Part shown: positions 42,565-51,257 of the stretch, piece after piece
How positions within the stretch are numbered: the first letter of the stretch is position 1
Layout: the number at the start of each line of letters is the position of its first letter
Virus record (IMG/VR): IMGVR_UViG_3300035698_022898
Span: 1 to 64,000 of that record
Strand: one strand, 5' to 3'
DNA: 64,000 bases
From: a virus
Position numbers and translations under genes: made by a program
The notes under the pieces: generated by a model
Told to the model about the DNA's origin: nothing
The model's database searches: none
What the model saw: only the letters and a program-made list of their open reading frames with translations

Positions 42565-43687
42565 GTGACTCCTCCCAGGGTTTTTTGCACACAGGACAGA
42601 CACCTATTTTCTTTCGGTAAAGTCTCAGAGCTTCCTGTGCATCATATAATTTTTCTTGTTCGCCTTCTTCAAAAAAGTATAGATCTTTTGATTGCTTTAT
42701 GAGTGTAACCAAGGATTTTATTTTTCGATCCAATTCAGTTTTTTTATTTAGAACCACACGAACAGGCTCTAGAAAACTTCTACATGCTATAATTCCATCA
42801 AAAGTAGGTAACTTTTCATCCAATTCTTTAATGCTGTTCAGTAAGGGTCCCAGTTTACCTATTTTCTTATCTAGTTCTACTTTATCCCCCACCAAACCTC
42901 GCAATAAATCTATCATTTTGCGTTGTAAAGCTATCTTGGCAAACTTTCTACGATTAGCATTTTGAGTATCTATAAAATCAAGTATAAAAATCAACCTTTC
43001 AATTTTTTCTCGTAATTTCTCAAGTGCAACTACTTTAGATTGGAGACCCTCAGCTTGCTGTTTGATATCATCTAGTCCGTCATAACTCAGCAATCGTTCT
43101 TCGGTGTCAGTGATAACACCTCTACCTGTTTCGATATCTCTGTTAGTGCCCAGAGTCCATTTATTGATTATCTTAAAGACAGCTTGAATATCTTCTAATC
43201 CAACTACAGAGTTCAACTCCCGCATAACTTCGCCAGGTGTGGATCTGATAAGAAAGTGCTCGTCAAGCTGGGGTTGTAAGCTATATTTGGATATGTTGAG
43301 AAGAGAAGCAACCTCAGGGGGAACATCGGATTTTATGGCTTCATACTTATTAGAGTCATCTGTTTTTCCTTCCCCTCTGGATCTACGAAGAACCCCGTCT
43401 TCTCGTTGTGCTTTGGAAACTAGATATACATTCTCTCCTTCCGTTTTTCTTCTGGTGATTGTTTGTTCATCTATATCTAAGTTAACGGTTACAAGACCGC
43501 CTTTTCCGCAGTCCCAATTACGAAAGGCAAAACCTCCAGGTCGGTTTAGAATAACCCAACGTAATGCCCTGAATACAGAAGACTTGCCGTTATCAGAACT
43601 TCCTACGATGGCGTTGACACCGGGCCCGAATCCCATGAAGGATTCTTTATGGATCTGGAAGTTCTTTATGCGTAGGCTTCGTATCAT
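42542..43687 (-). CDS. Rad50/SbcC-like ATPase, N-terminal half with zinc hook
   Basis: The N-terminal lobe starts RSLRIKNFQIHKESFMGFG and has the Walker A loop GSSDNGKSS (about 29-37). A coiled coil runs from residue 180 to 355. It ends in GVCPVCKKPW (Cys364 and Cys367), the CxxC zinc hook of Rad50. The protein stops 14 residues later, so the return coil and C-terminal lobe are missing and encoded separately. Confidence 0.85.
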   Translation of the reverse strand: MIRSLRIKNFQIHKESFMGFGPGVNAIVGSSDNGKSSVFRALRWVILNRPGGFAFRNWDCGKGGLVTVNLDIDEQTITRRKTEGENVYLVSKAQREDGVLRRSRGEGKTDDSNKYEAIKSDVPPEVASLLNISKYSLQPQLDEHFLIRSTPGEVMRELNSVVGLEDIQAVFKIINKWTLGTNRDIETGRGVITDTEERLLSYDGLDDIKQQAEGLQSKVVALEKLREKIERLIFILDFIDTQNANRRKFAKIALQRKMIDLLRGLVGDKVELDKKIGKLGPLLNSIKELDEKLPTFDGIIACRSFLEPVRVVLNKKTELDRKIKSLVTLIKQSKDLYFFEEGEQEKLYDAQEALRLYRKKIGVCPVCKKPWEESHDHSNGS

Positions 43688-43725
43688 TTTTGAAGTCCTT
43701 ATAGTTCCTAAATATATACTTGATA

Positions 43726-45123
43726 TTATAGATCGTCCCGCACCCGTTGAAAGATGGGGAAGAACAAACTCTTGTCCTCAGTCTCACTCTCTGCAAATAC
43801 TTCTATGATCTGTGGGGTATTGGTCATAAAATCTACTCGTTGTGCTTCGGAGTACCCGCCACCCACACTTACTTCCACACCATTGTAGTCGCATATTAAG
43901 GAGCCCATACAATCTTTGAACTTTCCTGTGGGCTTTCCGTATTCCCATCTAAGAACGGGCAAGTCAACTTCAACTCCAGAACCTTTAATGTACAATGCTT
44001 TATTTTTGCACCACTGATTGTCTCTTTTTCTTTTGTATCCACCATCTATCTTTTTAAGAACCAAACCTTCACATTTCTTAGAAATGAAAGCTTTGGTCAG
44101 TTGATCAACATCCTCTTTCGATCTTAAATCATGATTAAAAACGTGTTGCAAAGTAAGAACTTTATTGGGAACATTCAACTCTGCAGGTATGCCCGTTTGT
44201 ATGGGAAAGTGTTGAGTTAGAAGATCGTATCGAGCATAAAAAGGAAGATCACAAATTACATCAAAGATAAAGAATCTAAAAGTGGACGGGTCCATTTCTT
44301 TTTGTCTTCGAACTTGAGTCATAACTTTCTGGAATCGAACATCTGTTGTGGTCACTTCACCATCAAGTTCTAACGGCCAACCTACATTGTGCATATTTTG
44401 AATATGCTCTGCTTGAGCAAGGATCTCTTCATTTAATACAGCAAAATTGGGGTACGGAAGACCGTTGCGGGAAATATGATGTATATCTCCGTGTTCGAAA
44501 ACCATAGCCGTATTGCGTACACCGTTCATCTTTACGGAGTAACAAAACATATCCCAGAAACAGGAATTATAAGCGTCCATACCTGCTACAGCTTTTCGGA
44601 ATTTATTGAAATCTCTTTGACAAAGCATAACCTCATAAATCTCAAAGTCGGGCCATACTTTCTGGATGGTCTTAGCACCCACACCACAACGAAGGTCCTT
44701 GGTCACAATCCTACGTATCACTTCCACAGTTTGTCTATCGTAAGAGGAAAGTACATCCAAGGCTGCTCTTTCATCGTTGGTACAACCCCGTTTCTTTGCT
44801 AAAATCTCCAGGTAGTCTAGGGCCGCTTCTGCATCAGCCATAGCTGTACGGCCTAAAAAATTTACTTGTGTGGTATTAAATCGAAGAAGAGGATCATATG
44901 CCATAAAGAATATTCTTTTGAAGACCCCGCCTAGCTTTTGGTACTCTTCTGCAAGTATATCCTGTTTGGCATTTTTACTACTTACCGCCGCCAACCTTTC
45001 GAGGGCATTAAAAACTACTGCTAACGATGCAGTCGAGTCCTCGGCAGTAACTTCTGCAACCTGCCTATGAATTCTTCGCACTTTAGGAGCATCGGCTAAG
45101 GAAAAAAATTTGTTGTCTGACAT
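43726..45123 (-). CDS. ATP-dependent DNA ligase
   Basis: Nucleotidyltransferase motifs are complete: motif I YSVKMNGVRN with Lys198 as the AMP-bound residue, motif III ELDGEVTT, IIIa FRFFIFDVI, IV CEGLVLKK, and V ALYIKGSGVEVD. The C-terminal half is an OB-fold (GSLICDYNGVEVSVG). An N-terminal helical domain (about 180 residues) resembles larger ligases rather than T7. GTGAGGAG precedes the ATG at 45123. It is the first gene after the leader at 45124-45265. Confidence 0.9.
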   Translation of the reverse strand: MSDNKFFSLADAPKVRRIHRQVAEVTAEDSTASLAVVFNALERLAAVSSKNAKQDILAEEYQKLGGVFKRIFFMAYDPLLRFNTTQVNFLGRTAMADAEAALDYLEILAKKRGCTNDERAALDVLSSYDRQTVEVIRRIVTKDLRCGVGAKTIQKVWPDFEIYEVMLCQRDFNKFRKAVAGMDAYNSCFWDMFCYSVKMNGVRNTAMVFEHGDIHHISRNGLPYPNFAVLNEEILAQAEHIQNMHNVGWPLELDGEVTTTDVRFQKVMTQVRRQKEMDPSTFRFFIFDVICDLPFYARYDLLTQHFPIQTGIPAELNVPNKVLTLQHVFNHDLRSKEDVDQLTKAFISKKCEGLVLKKIDGGYKRKRDNQWCKNKALYIKGSGVEVDLPVLRWEYGKPTGKFKDCMGSLICDYNGVEVSVGGGYSEAQRVDFMTNTPQIIEVFAESETEDKSLFFPIFQRVRDDL

Positions 45124-45265
45124 ACAAGAACTCCTCACTTTTCCGTTAAAACTCGCTACGAGCTCTTCGTTCTAAGCATAGGTAAAGTGTTTTCTTGACA
45201 TAGTATACATAGCTTTTTTGTTCCAGCGTTCTCCGTGAAATTTCCCTAGTTGTAATCATTGAAGT
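45124..45265 (-). promoter_or_regulatory. 142-base leader of the ligase/Mre11-Rad50 genes with a recurrent sequence
   Basis: The gap holds, on the minus strand, TATACT (a possible -10), TCAAGAAAAC, CTTTA and GCTTAGAACGAAG (45165-45177). The last 13 bases occur identically in the tail tube/chaperone gap (21106-21118, plus strand). A similar run (TCAAGAAAAC...AGAACGAGGAGCTC) lies before the 50-residue gene at 63434. No good -35 match was found for the TATACT. Confidence 0.45.
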
Positions 45266-45517
45266 TTAATGTATGATACCAGCAGACGCACGCCTTGTGA
45301 TATCTGCAACCGTGCCTTCAAACTCTGCAGAGTGATTGTCTCTACGAGCAACAGCATCCATGAGCGAAATATTCAGTTCGTTTGCTGCCAGTGATACGGT
45401 GATCAGTTCGTCGAAGGAACCCAGCTTTTGAAGAGCACCTCTGACAGTCAAGGGGTTCTCCCCCAAAGTAGTTGCTACAGATTCGACTAGGTTGTTGAAT
45501 AGTTCTGTGGTTTCCAT
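45266..45517 (-). CDS. Unknown small protein (83 aa)
   Basis: A helical protein (FNNLVESVATTLGENPLTVR; VSLAANELNISLMDAVARRD), possibly a small DNA-binding or regulatory domain; the sequence LTVRGALQKLGSFDELITVS could form a helix-turn-helix but no family is recognised. It has its own promoter and a palindrome upstream. AAAGGAAATC lies before the ATG. Confidence 0.65.
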   Translation of the reverse strand: METTELFNNLVESVATTLGENPLTVRGALQKLGSFDELITVSLAANELNISLMDAVARRDNHSAEFEGTVADITRRASAGIIH

Positions 45518-45559
45518 TTCGATTTCCTTTTAATAGATTAAATCTAATGCATGTACTTA

Positions 45560-45605
45560 TAATATATGTATTTTTTAGATTTAGCAAGTCGTTCTTATAG
45601 AACGT
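45560..45605 (-). promoter_or_regulatory. Leftward promoter with adjacent palindrome (possible operator)
   Basis: On the minus strand TTGCTA (45583-45588) and TATTAT (45560-45565) are 17 bases apart. Immediately upstream the perfect palindrome CGTTCT-TAT-AGAACG (45591-45605) overlaps the end of the RuvC-like gene. It could bind a dimeric regulator of the 83-residue gene. AGAACG also occurs in the recurrent 13-base sequence. Confidence 0.5.
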
Positions 45606-46165
45606 TTTATTTTCCCCATAGGGTATGTATAATTGTTTTGGTGTGCCAAAGACAGTAGAGACTCGTCTACACGACCTGGGTTTCCCCCTTTGGAATGAAA
45701 CAACATATAAATCATTTTAGCCAGTCCGACTGCATCGGCTTCGTCGTCACACCTAGACTCAATTCCCCAAGTTTTGAATACTTCCAACATCATTTTATCT
45801 TTTTGAGCGTTACCCTTACCGGCAACGAAAATCTTTAATGTAGTAGGAGAAACATCCAGAATGTTTCTTACAGGAACCGCCATTTCCTGTGCCAAAATAT
45901 AGCGCAGTACGCCGCCCAACTCAGCTATGTCAAAAGTTCTGCCCTTTGCCCCCATAGCATACCCTTCAAACAGAACGAACGTGTCTGTCTTGATATCAGA
46001 AATAAAGGAATTAAGAAACACATCCGCAATCATCAAAACACGTTGAACTTTAGTAACCTGTTTCTTGGAGGGGATAGAACCTAAACCCACAACCTCTCCT
46101 TCTTCATCAAGAAGACACCAGCCTGTATTAGATAGACTTACATCCAATCCTAGGTAGTTAGGCAT
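45581..46165 (-). CDS. RuvC-like Holliday junction resolvase
   Basis: The RNase H-fold acidic residues are in place: Asp8 in LGLDVSLSNTG, Glu67 in VLFEGYAMG, and Asp140-Asp144 in CDDEADAVGLAK. The length (194) and motif order match RuvC and its phage relatives, which cut four-way junctions before packaging. It overlaps the exonuclease gene by eight bases. Confidence 0.85.
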   Translation of the reverse strand: MPNYLGLDVSLSNTGWCLLDEEGEVVGLGSIPSKKQVTKVQRVLMIADVFLNSFISDIKTDTFVLFEGYAMGAKGRTFDIAELGGVLRYILAQEMAVPVRNILDVSPTTLKIFVAGKGNAQKDKMMLEVFKTWGIESRCDDEADAVGLAKMIYMLFHSKGGNPGRVDESLLSLAHQNNYTYPMGKIKRSIRTTC

Positions 46166-47006
46166 TAAAAAATATCCTTTTCCAGTTAGTTAAGGAGTTC
46201 CCCGAGTTGAGGGACATAAAAGAATATCTATCACAAACAGCAAGAAATCCATCTATATCAAATTCGTCTTCTACTAATGTGATGGGGTTTGTTCTTGGGT
46301 GAGGAAGTCTTACCAAAGTTTCATTCAAAGGAAACTGAGGGTCAGCTTTAAATTCTAATATTGCAGGTAGCTTAGACACTACAGCACCCTTAAGATATTT
46401 GATAGCAGTTTTTACTCCTACACCCTTTACCCCAGGAACACAGTCACCAGGGCAACCCATAAGCTGTTTTGCTTTCCACCATAAGGAAGGTTCGATTCCA
46501 AACTCTTCAATGAAATCCTTTTTGGAGTACACACCCTTCTTCCGAAGTTTATACATTTTACAGTAGTCTAACAACTGATATAAATCCTCATCTGAGGATA
46601 CTAAAATATTAGATCCGGGGGTATGCATGACGATCTCAGCAACCAGATCGTCTGCTTCCATTCCGTTTTGTATAAATATGTTACGAAATCCTATTTCTGG
46701 AAGAACTTTTGTGCGTAAAAGATTAAATTGATCAATCGCTAACCGTTGTAAGTTTTTCTCTTCCTCGGTCATCTCCTTTCTTCTGTTGGACTTATATCCA
46801 TCGTATACAGCATGGCGACAAGAAAGAGGGGAGTCCCAGGCAAACGCGAATCTCTTTGTCTGGAACTCCACCGCTAACTTGAGCACCTGTCGCAGGAACC
46901 CGTACATCACACCCGTCTGTTGGTCCTCGAAAGACATGTCTTTGATTGAGTGTTTTACAGTATGCCCAACCGCATGAGAATCGAAGACAACAAGGGTGTT
47001 ATCCAT
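46158..47006 (-). CDS. FEN-like 5'-3' exonuclease
   Basis: Motifs of the T4 RNase H/T5 D15 family: VVFDSHAVGH, AFAWDSPLSCRHAVYDGYK, GMEADDLVAEI, VSSDEDLYQLL and the helix-hairpin-helix-like MGCPGDCVPGVKGVGVKTA. The enzyme removes RNA primers and flaps. It overlaps both neighbours by eight bases, in line with the RuvC and RecA-like genes forming one operon. Confidence 0.9.
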   Translation of the reverse strand: MDNTLVVFDSHAVGHTVKHSIKDMSFEDQQTGVMYGFLRQVLKLAVEFQTKRFAFAWDSPLSCRHAVYDGYKSNRRKEMTEEEKNLQRLAIDQFNLLRTKVLPEIGFRNIFIQNGMEADDLVAEIVMHTPGSNILVSSDEDLYQLLDYCKMYKLRKKGVYSKKDFIEEFGIEPSLWWKAKQLMGCPGDCVPGVKGVGVKTAIKYLKGAVVSKLPAILEFKADPQFPLNETLVRLPHPRTNPITLVEDEFDIDGFLAVCDRYSFMSLNSGNSLTNWKRIFFNA

Positions 47007-48117
47007 GGAACTTCGCCTTTCGTGTAAGTTTTAAAGAGTCCTCTCTGTCAAGCCATACCGTCCTAGCTATTTCAAAGAGTTTATCCTCCAGTCCTTGTTC
47101 CTCAATTTCTTGAATCAACTCAGCTTGGGAACCCCCCATGTCGAGGTCGAAGGCGTCGATTTCACGAGTACGAGCAGCACGTTTCCAGTGCTTCTCCTCA
47201 ACTAGAAAATCGAACACGGATGTGATATCATCCACACCGTAGTCGTCAAAGATGGAAAATTCCACCTTTCTTTTCTTTCCAGTAACTTTGTTTTTGGATA
47301 CTTTACCAATAACTTTGTTTCCAATTTGTTGCCCCTTGGCCTTCTCTGCTCCCCGCCCAGCTAACCAGATTTCATGGGTAGAGTAAAACTTGAGAGCCCT
47401 GCCTCCAGAGCGAACATTCTTGGGGTCCCAGGGGCTTTTTGCTTTCATGTTATCCCTTGTTTGGGAGATAACGAGAAGCATACCCTCAGACTTGAGAATG
47501 TCCCGAGCAACAACCCGAAACAACTCACTCATAAGGCGTTGTTTGTCTGTCTTGAAAGAACCACCTACCTCTTCTTCATTAGCGTACTCGTCAGAGCGTT
47601 CAACCTCAGCTTTGGAAGTGAGGGCGTCCAAACTGTCAAGGACATAGATGAAGGGTTTGTTTTTCCGGATTGCTTTTAGAATGTTAGTGTAAAATTCTTC
47701 CACAGTCCCTGACATGACATCCTTGGTAAGTCTTTGGACCAAGTTCGGTCCAAACATTGCCTCCATGTTGAACTGTCGAGCAGCTTCCGCGTCGTCGTGA
47801 ATAAGATCATAATCTTTCCAACGATCGTGGTTAGCCATTTCAGCCAGCCCCGAAAGAGCAAGCAATGACTTACCTGCGGAACTATCCCCGATCAAGTTTG
47901 CCATTCTGCCGACACCGTAACCCCCAAAAGGGTCGTTACTACAAGCAAGGTTCAGCATAACGGATCCTGTCGGAAGAAAAATACGAGGTGCAGGAGCATC
48001 CTTTAAAAAAGAATTATCTCCTTCATCATCTCCTTCCTTAAACCCGTCGTCGTCAGGAGGTGCTTCGGGTTGTTTTTCAGGAGTTGTGGAACGTCGGGCC
48101 CTTCTCAACTCTGCCAT
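46999..48117 (-). CDS. RecA-like recombinase (UvsX type)
   Basis: The core carries Walker A GDSSAGKS (77-84), the Walker B strand FIYVLDSLDAL, and the loop/strand LLVISQTRDNM. An acidic N-terminal tail (PPDDDGFKEGDDEGD) precedes it. It should form filaments on single-stranded DNA for strand exchange. Neighbours are SSB upstream and FEN nuclease downstream. A hairpin separates it from the SSB gene. Confidence 0.88.
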   Translation of the reverse strand: MAELRRARRSTTPEKQPEAPPDDDGFKEGDDEGDNSFLKDAPAPRIFLPTGSVMLNLACSNDPFGGYGVGRMANLIGDSSAGKSLLALSGLAEMANHDRWKDYDLIHDDAEAARQFNMEAMFGPNLVQRLTKDVMSGTVEEFYTNILKAIRKNKPFIYVLDSLDALTSKAEVERSDEYANEEEVGGSFKTDKQRLMSELFRVVARDILKSEGMLLVISQTRDNMKAKSPWDPKNVRSGGRALKFYSTHEIWLAGRGAEKAKGQQIGNKVIGKVSKNKVTGKKRKVEFSIFDDYGVDDITSVFDFLVEEKHWKRAARTREIDAFDLDMGGSQAELIQEIEEQGLEDKLFEIARTVWLDREDSLKLTRKAKFHG

Positions 48118-48135
48118 GTGTTCCTCTTTTGAGTT

Positions 48136-48157
48136 AAGGGGGAGTTTCCTCCCCCTT
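48136..48157 (-). terminator. Stable hairpin between SSB and RecA-like genes
   Basis: On the minus strand AAGGGGGAG-GAAA-CTCCCCCTT is a perfect 9-bp stem with a GNRA tetraloop, seven bases after the SSB stop. It is followed by AAC rather than a T tract, so it may act as a partial terminator or mRNA end-stabiliser that keeps SSB more abundant than the downstream genes. Confidence 0.5.
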
Positions 48158-48163
48158 TATTTA

Positions 48164-49417
48164 CTACGCTCCGCCACCCCGTCTACGGGAAACGGGGGTC
48201 TCTTCTTTGGCGGAAGAAGCTCTGCGGGCAGTTCCGGAAGGTGTCTGAGCTTTACGAGCATGTTCTAGCTCGTCTGCTTTTTTCATGCATTCCTCCCAGA
48301 CAGCACAGGGTTTGGAACAATGATCCAAAGTGTCGATGTCCTTGCCGAAGGTCCCACCACCCGGACATGCTCCCTGAGCAACCTTTTCCGGGGCTTTCTG
48401 TTCCGGGGGTTCTTCTGCGGTCTCAGGTTCTTTGGGGGTGTCTGAGCCTTCTTCAAAAGGGATATCGTCCTCGGGAGGCGTATCCGGCTCTTGTTCGGGT
48501 TCTTGTTCCGGCTCTTGTTCCGGTGTTGCTGCCCGTCGTTTCGGGGAAGCTTCATCCGGTGCCGGAGTTCCTGTTTGAGGAGCACCACCAGCTCGACGAG
48601 AAGTACGAGGAGCATCTGCAGGGGTGTCGTCGGATTTATTCTTCTCGCCAGTATTGAATAAAGCTTCACCCGAAGCACCCGCATAGAACATAGCGCAGAG
48701 TTCCTCGTAATTCTTGATGTGTAGTCTCTCGTCCAGTTGGATACAAGCTTCGAGTTCGTCGTCGGAGATTTTGTAATCCCTTTCGAGGAACTCGTGGGCC
48801 GAGTACTCCGTGGAGTTCATGGTAGTACCGGTGCGTGTGAAGAAAACCTGCTTACCCTCGTCGGGGTCGGTGAAGAGCATGAAACCGCCGTCTTTCTTGT
48901 TACGAGCACGCTCTGCCAGATGTTTCTGCATGTAGAAATGGGAGACTTCCCAAACCTGCACACCTTTTCGTTCTTCGTTACCGTCGTAACAAATGAGGTT
49001 GTACATAGTTCGACGGGCAGCACGAATCTTTCCGATCATCTTCTTGAGAGGTTCCTTGTCGGCGTCAGGGTCTTTGCGAAGTTCGTTCACGTATTCGCAG
49101 ACAGGACAGGGCAACCCGTAGTTGGCCAAGGGGCAAACGATCGAGTCGTCACCGGCACCGATGTTGCGATGGATCCATACGTCCAAGAAGTACGCCCACT
49201 TTCCAGGAACGATGTTTGCATAGTTTTTGGTTGGGTATTTGGTTCCAACTTGCCAAGGAAGAATGTCCACATAGTGGTCACCCTCAGCACATTTCCAGAG
49301 TTTCATGTTTGCTTTGTCAAAGAACGTTCCGAATCGACCAGAGTCATCCTTGTTCTGATATGACTCCTCACTTCGACCCAGAAGGTCATCCTTCATTGCT
49401 TTACGATCAATCCCCAT
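48164..49417 (-). CDS. Single-stranded DNA-binding protein, T4 gp32-like
   Basis: The N-terminal core has gp32-type features: LWKCAEGDHYVDILPWQVG, a zinc site CPLANYGLPCPVC (C-x8-C-x2-C) and a following helical segment. The C-terminal third is low-complexity and acidic, with four EPEQ/EPDT-type repeats and DDIPFEEGSDT. A second cysteine cluster (CPGGGTFGKDID, CSKPCAVWEEC) follows, then a short basic end (SRRRGGG). GC-rich third positions imply high expression. Confidence 0.8.
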   Translation of the reverse strand: MGIDRKAMKDDLLGRSEESYQNKDDSGRFGTFFDKANMKLWKCAEGDHYVDILPWQVGTKYPTKNYANIVPGKWAYFLDVWIHRNIGAGDDSIVCPLANYGLPCPVCEYVNELRKDPDADKEPLKKMIGKIRAARRTMYNLICYDGNEERKGVQVWEVSHFYMQKHLAERARNKKDGGFMLFTDPDEGKQVFFTRTGTTMNSTEYSAHEFLERDYKISDDELEACIQLDERLHIKNYEELCAMFYAGASGEALFNTGEKNKSDDTPADAPRTSRRAGGAPQTGTPAPDEASPKRRAATPEQEPEQEPEQEPDTPPEDDIPFEEGSDTPKEPETAEEPPEQKAPEKVAQGACPGGGTFGKDIDTLDHCSKPCAVWEECMKKADELEHARKAQTPSGTARRASSAKEETPVSRRRGGGA

Positions 49418-49901
49418 TGGCTTTCCTCCTTTCTTCTATTTTTTGTAATCGGGGGTTGTTACCTAAACCAGCAGAAGTTTCTTGTTGTTCCTCAACCTCC
49501 TTTTTAGAGAAATGAGAATCGGCATAGTAAGCCGCAAAATATAATCGTTGTAGGCTTTCCAGAGCAACCTTTCTGTCCTGTAAAGCAAACACTCTACCGC
49601 GTAACATGTTGGCGTGTTTGTTGGCATAAATCAATTTTAATTGCATTGCTTGAAGCTCAGGATCTCTTATTATGGCTTTAGGAATGGCAGTTTCTGCAGG
49701 CTTATATTGGAAATCATAGACCTCAGGGTTTTCCCTAATGTCTTTGTCCAACAAAGCTTCCCTGTTTCGTATGTCGTTGGCGATTAAATCCCGTGTTTCC
49801 ATCGCTTCGGCTAACTCGTCCTGGTACGCTTCAACTAACTCTGGTTGAAGTTCCCACTCTGTATCTAACGACCATTTATCTATGACGGGTAGTTTTTCCA
49901 T
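49407..49901 (-). CDS. Unknown helical protein beside SSB (possible recombination mediator)
   Basis: The 164-residue protein is a run of helices (QPELVEAYQDELAEAMETRD; LKLIYANKHANMLRGRVFAL followed by QDRKVALESLQRLYFAAYYA). T4 UvsY, which loads UvsX, has a similar size and helical makeup. Its place beside SSB and RecA-like genes makes a mediator role plausible, but there is no sequence proof. The ribosome site is weak. Confidence 0.5.
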   Translation of the reverse strand: MEKLPVIDKWSLDTEWELQPELVEAYQDELAEAMETRDLIANDIRNREALLDKDIRENPEVYDFQYKPAETAIPKAIIRDPELQAMQLKLIYANKHANMLRGRVFALQDRKVALESLQRLYFAAYYADSHFSKKEVEEQQETSAGLGNNPRLQKIEERRKANGD

Positions 49902-49951
49902 AGCTTCATTTTAACTTATCGCGTTTAAAAAGCAAGATATATTTTGCGGGG

Positions 49952-50893
49952 TTATGCTTTGCAGCACATATAGATTTGGGCTGTGAGCCCCGGCATCCCC
50001 GAGTACATGACCGACTCCGAAAGTACAACCAACATCCTGGCTATCGAATCATCCCCGTTGGCTTTTCCTACCAACACTTTACTCAAGTATGTGAGTAAAG
50101 CATAACGGGATTTTTCTGCATCTTCTTCCAAAATCTTCAACACAGGAATTATGCGTGTCCACTTGCTGGCAAAGTCACCTTTGTCTGCAAGCACCCTGCA
50201 TACTTCGATAATAGATGCTTCATCGGGAGAAAAAGATTCAATGGCAGCCAGAGCCCCCGCGTCACTTGGAATATCTATTATTTGATCTAAAATCTTAATT
50301 CCTGCTCTCGGAGAACCTTCCGCTACTTTGACAATAGCTTGTATGATGTTATCCGGAAAATTTACTCCCTCTTCTTTACAAATGGAGTTCAAAAGCCTGG
50401 TCATTTGTGACCGTTGCAGACTGGACACTTTGAAAGTAGAACACCTGTTTCGGATTGTTCCCAGAAGTTTTTGAGGATCCGTAGTACAAAGAATGAAGTA
50501 TACATGATCAGGAGGATACTCCAATATACGAAGTAGAGCATTCTGAGCCTCGTTGGTCAGCTTATGACACTCGTCCAAGAGATATACTTTCGTAGGACCA
50601 GCCATGGGTCTGTATGACGCTTTGGCAGTCAAGTCCCTGATGGTGTCAATGCCCCTCAAATTGGAAGTATTCAAATACATGAAGTCCGTATCCGCACACT
50701 TGAGGTATTGTTGCAGGATGAATCCTAGGGTAGTCTTCCCACAACCTGATGGTCCGTGAAATAGAAACGCATGGGGAAGACCTGTTTCCCTTGCAACGAT
50801 AGTTCCTAAGCTTTCCAGGATGCTTTCATTCCCCATCATTTCAGCGAAGTTTCTGGGGCGATATTTTTCGGGGAGGTTCCTAGTTGCGTCCAT
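49952..50893 (-). CDS. Clamp loader ATPase (gp44/RFC small-subunit-like)
   Basis: AAA+ motifs are clear: LPEKYRPRNFAEMMGNE at the start, Walker A GPSGCGKTT (47-55), Walker B VYLLDECHKL, sensor 1 FILCTTDPQKL, the RC of SRC box as NRCSTF, and sensor 2 GSPRAGIKIL. The complex opens the sliding clamp (DnaN-like gene at 54319). AGGAG precedes the ATG. It overlaps the small upstream gene. Confidence 0.9.
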   Translation of the reverse strand: MDATRNLPEKYRPRNFAEMMGNESILESLGTIVARETGLPHAFLFHGPSGCGKTTLGFILQQYLKCADTDFMYLNTSNLRGIDTIRDLTAKASYRPMAGPTKVYLLDECHKLTNEAQNALLRILEYPPDHVYFILCTTDPQKLLGTIRNRCSTFKVSSLQRSQMTRLLNSICKEEGVNFPDNIIQAIVKVAEGSPRAGIKILDQIIDIPSDAGALAAIESFSPDEASIIEVCRVLADKGDFASKWTRIIPVLKILEEDAEKSRYALLTYLSKVLVGKANGDDSIARMLVVLSESVMYSGMPGLTAQIYMCCKA

Positions 50894-51056
50894 GTTTTTT
50901 AACTCCTTTCCACATTAAGAAATGCTTATTGAATTCCCTACCATCCCCGTGCCAGAAAAAGGAGAAGATTCTATTTCCCCCTACTCGGAGGATCATATCT
51001 TCTCTCATTATGCCCGTTTTTCCGTTACCGGAATTACCTGCTAGGTATAAATTCAC
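50880..51056 (-). CDS. Small protein of the 'YLAG' family (58 aa, GTG start)
   Basis: Sequence starts NLYLAGNSGNGKTG and continues to NRIFSFFWHGDGREF. It shares the start and the aromatic motif with the genes at 53936, 55825 and 56327. The GNSGNGKT run looks like a P-loop, but the protein is too short for an ATPase. It overlaps the clamp loader ATG by 14 bases and the upstream gene by 23. The ribosome site (AAGAG) is weak, which lowers confidence; the shared motif raises it. Confidence 0.6.
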   Translation of the reverse strand: MNLYLAGNSGNGKTGIMREDMILRVGGNRIFSFFWHGDGREFNKHFLMWKGVKKHGRN

Positions 51057-51249
51057 GTTTTATACACTCTTCAGTGTTGATTTTAAGATCGTGGATCTTT
51101 TGTTCGAAGTCTCTAAACTTCCTATCCAATTCCATAAGATGCACATCCACATCTATTTCATGAATAGGGTTTTGAACTAGAGCAGCAAGGTCTGCCGCAT
51201 CCTCGGTCACACTTTCCGTCCACGCTAGGAATACTTCTTTCCGTGTCAT
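51034..51249 (-). CDS. Unknown small acidic protein (71 aa)
   Basis: TTAGGAG precedes the ATG. The protein is helical with an acidic middle (TEDAADLAALVQNPIHEIDV) and a charged C-terminal helix. It lies directly between the DNA polymerase and clamp loader genes. No family is recognised. Confidence 0.6.
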   Translation of the reverse strand: MTRKEVFLAWTESVTEDAADLAALVQNPIHEIDVDVHLMELDRKFRDFEQKIHDLKINTEECIKREFIPSR

Positions 51250-51257
51250 AGGTTCTC

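Noticed and set aside
48241-48657. Plus-strand frame opposite the SSB C-terminal repeats
   Set aside because: It arises from the acidic repeat codons of the SSB gene and has no ribosome site.
49908-49935. TTGCTT-16-TAAAAT ahead of the helical protein beside SSB
   Set aside because: The -10 lies next to the start codon, leaving no leader, so function is doubtful.
50880-51056. Walker A-like GNSGNGKT in the 58-residue protein as an ATPase
   Set aside because: The protein is far too short and has no Walker B; three paralogues lack the motif. The likeness is probably chance.
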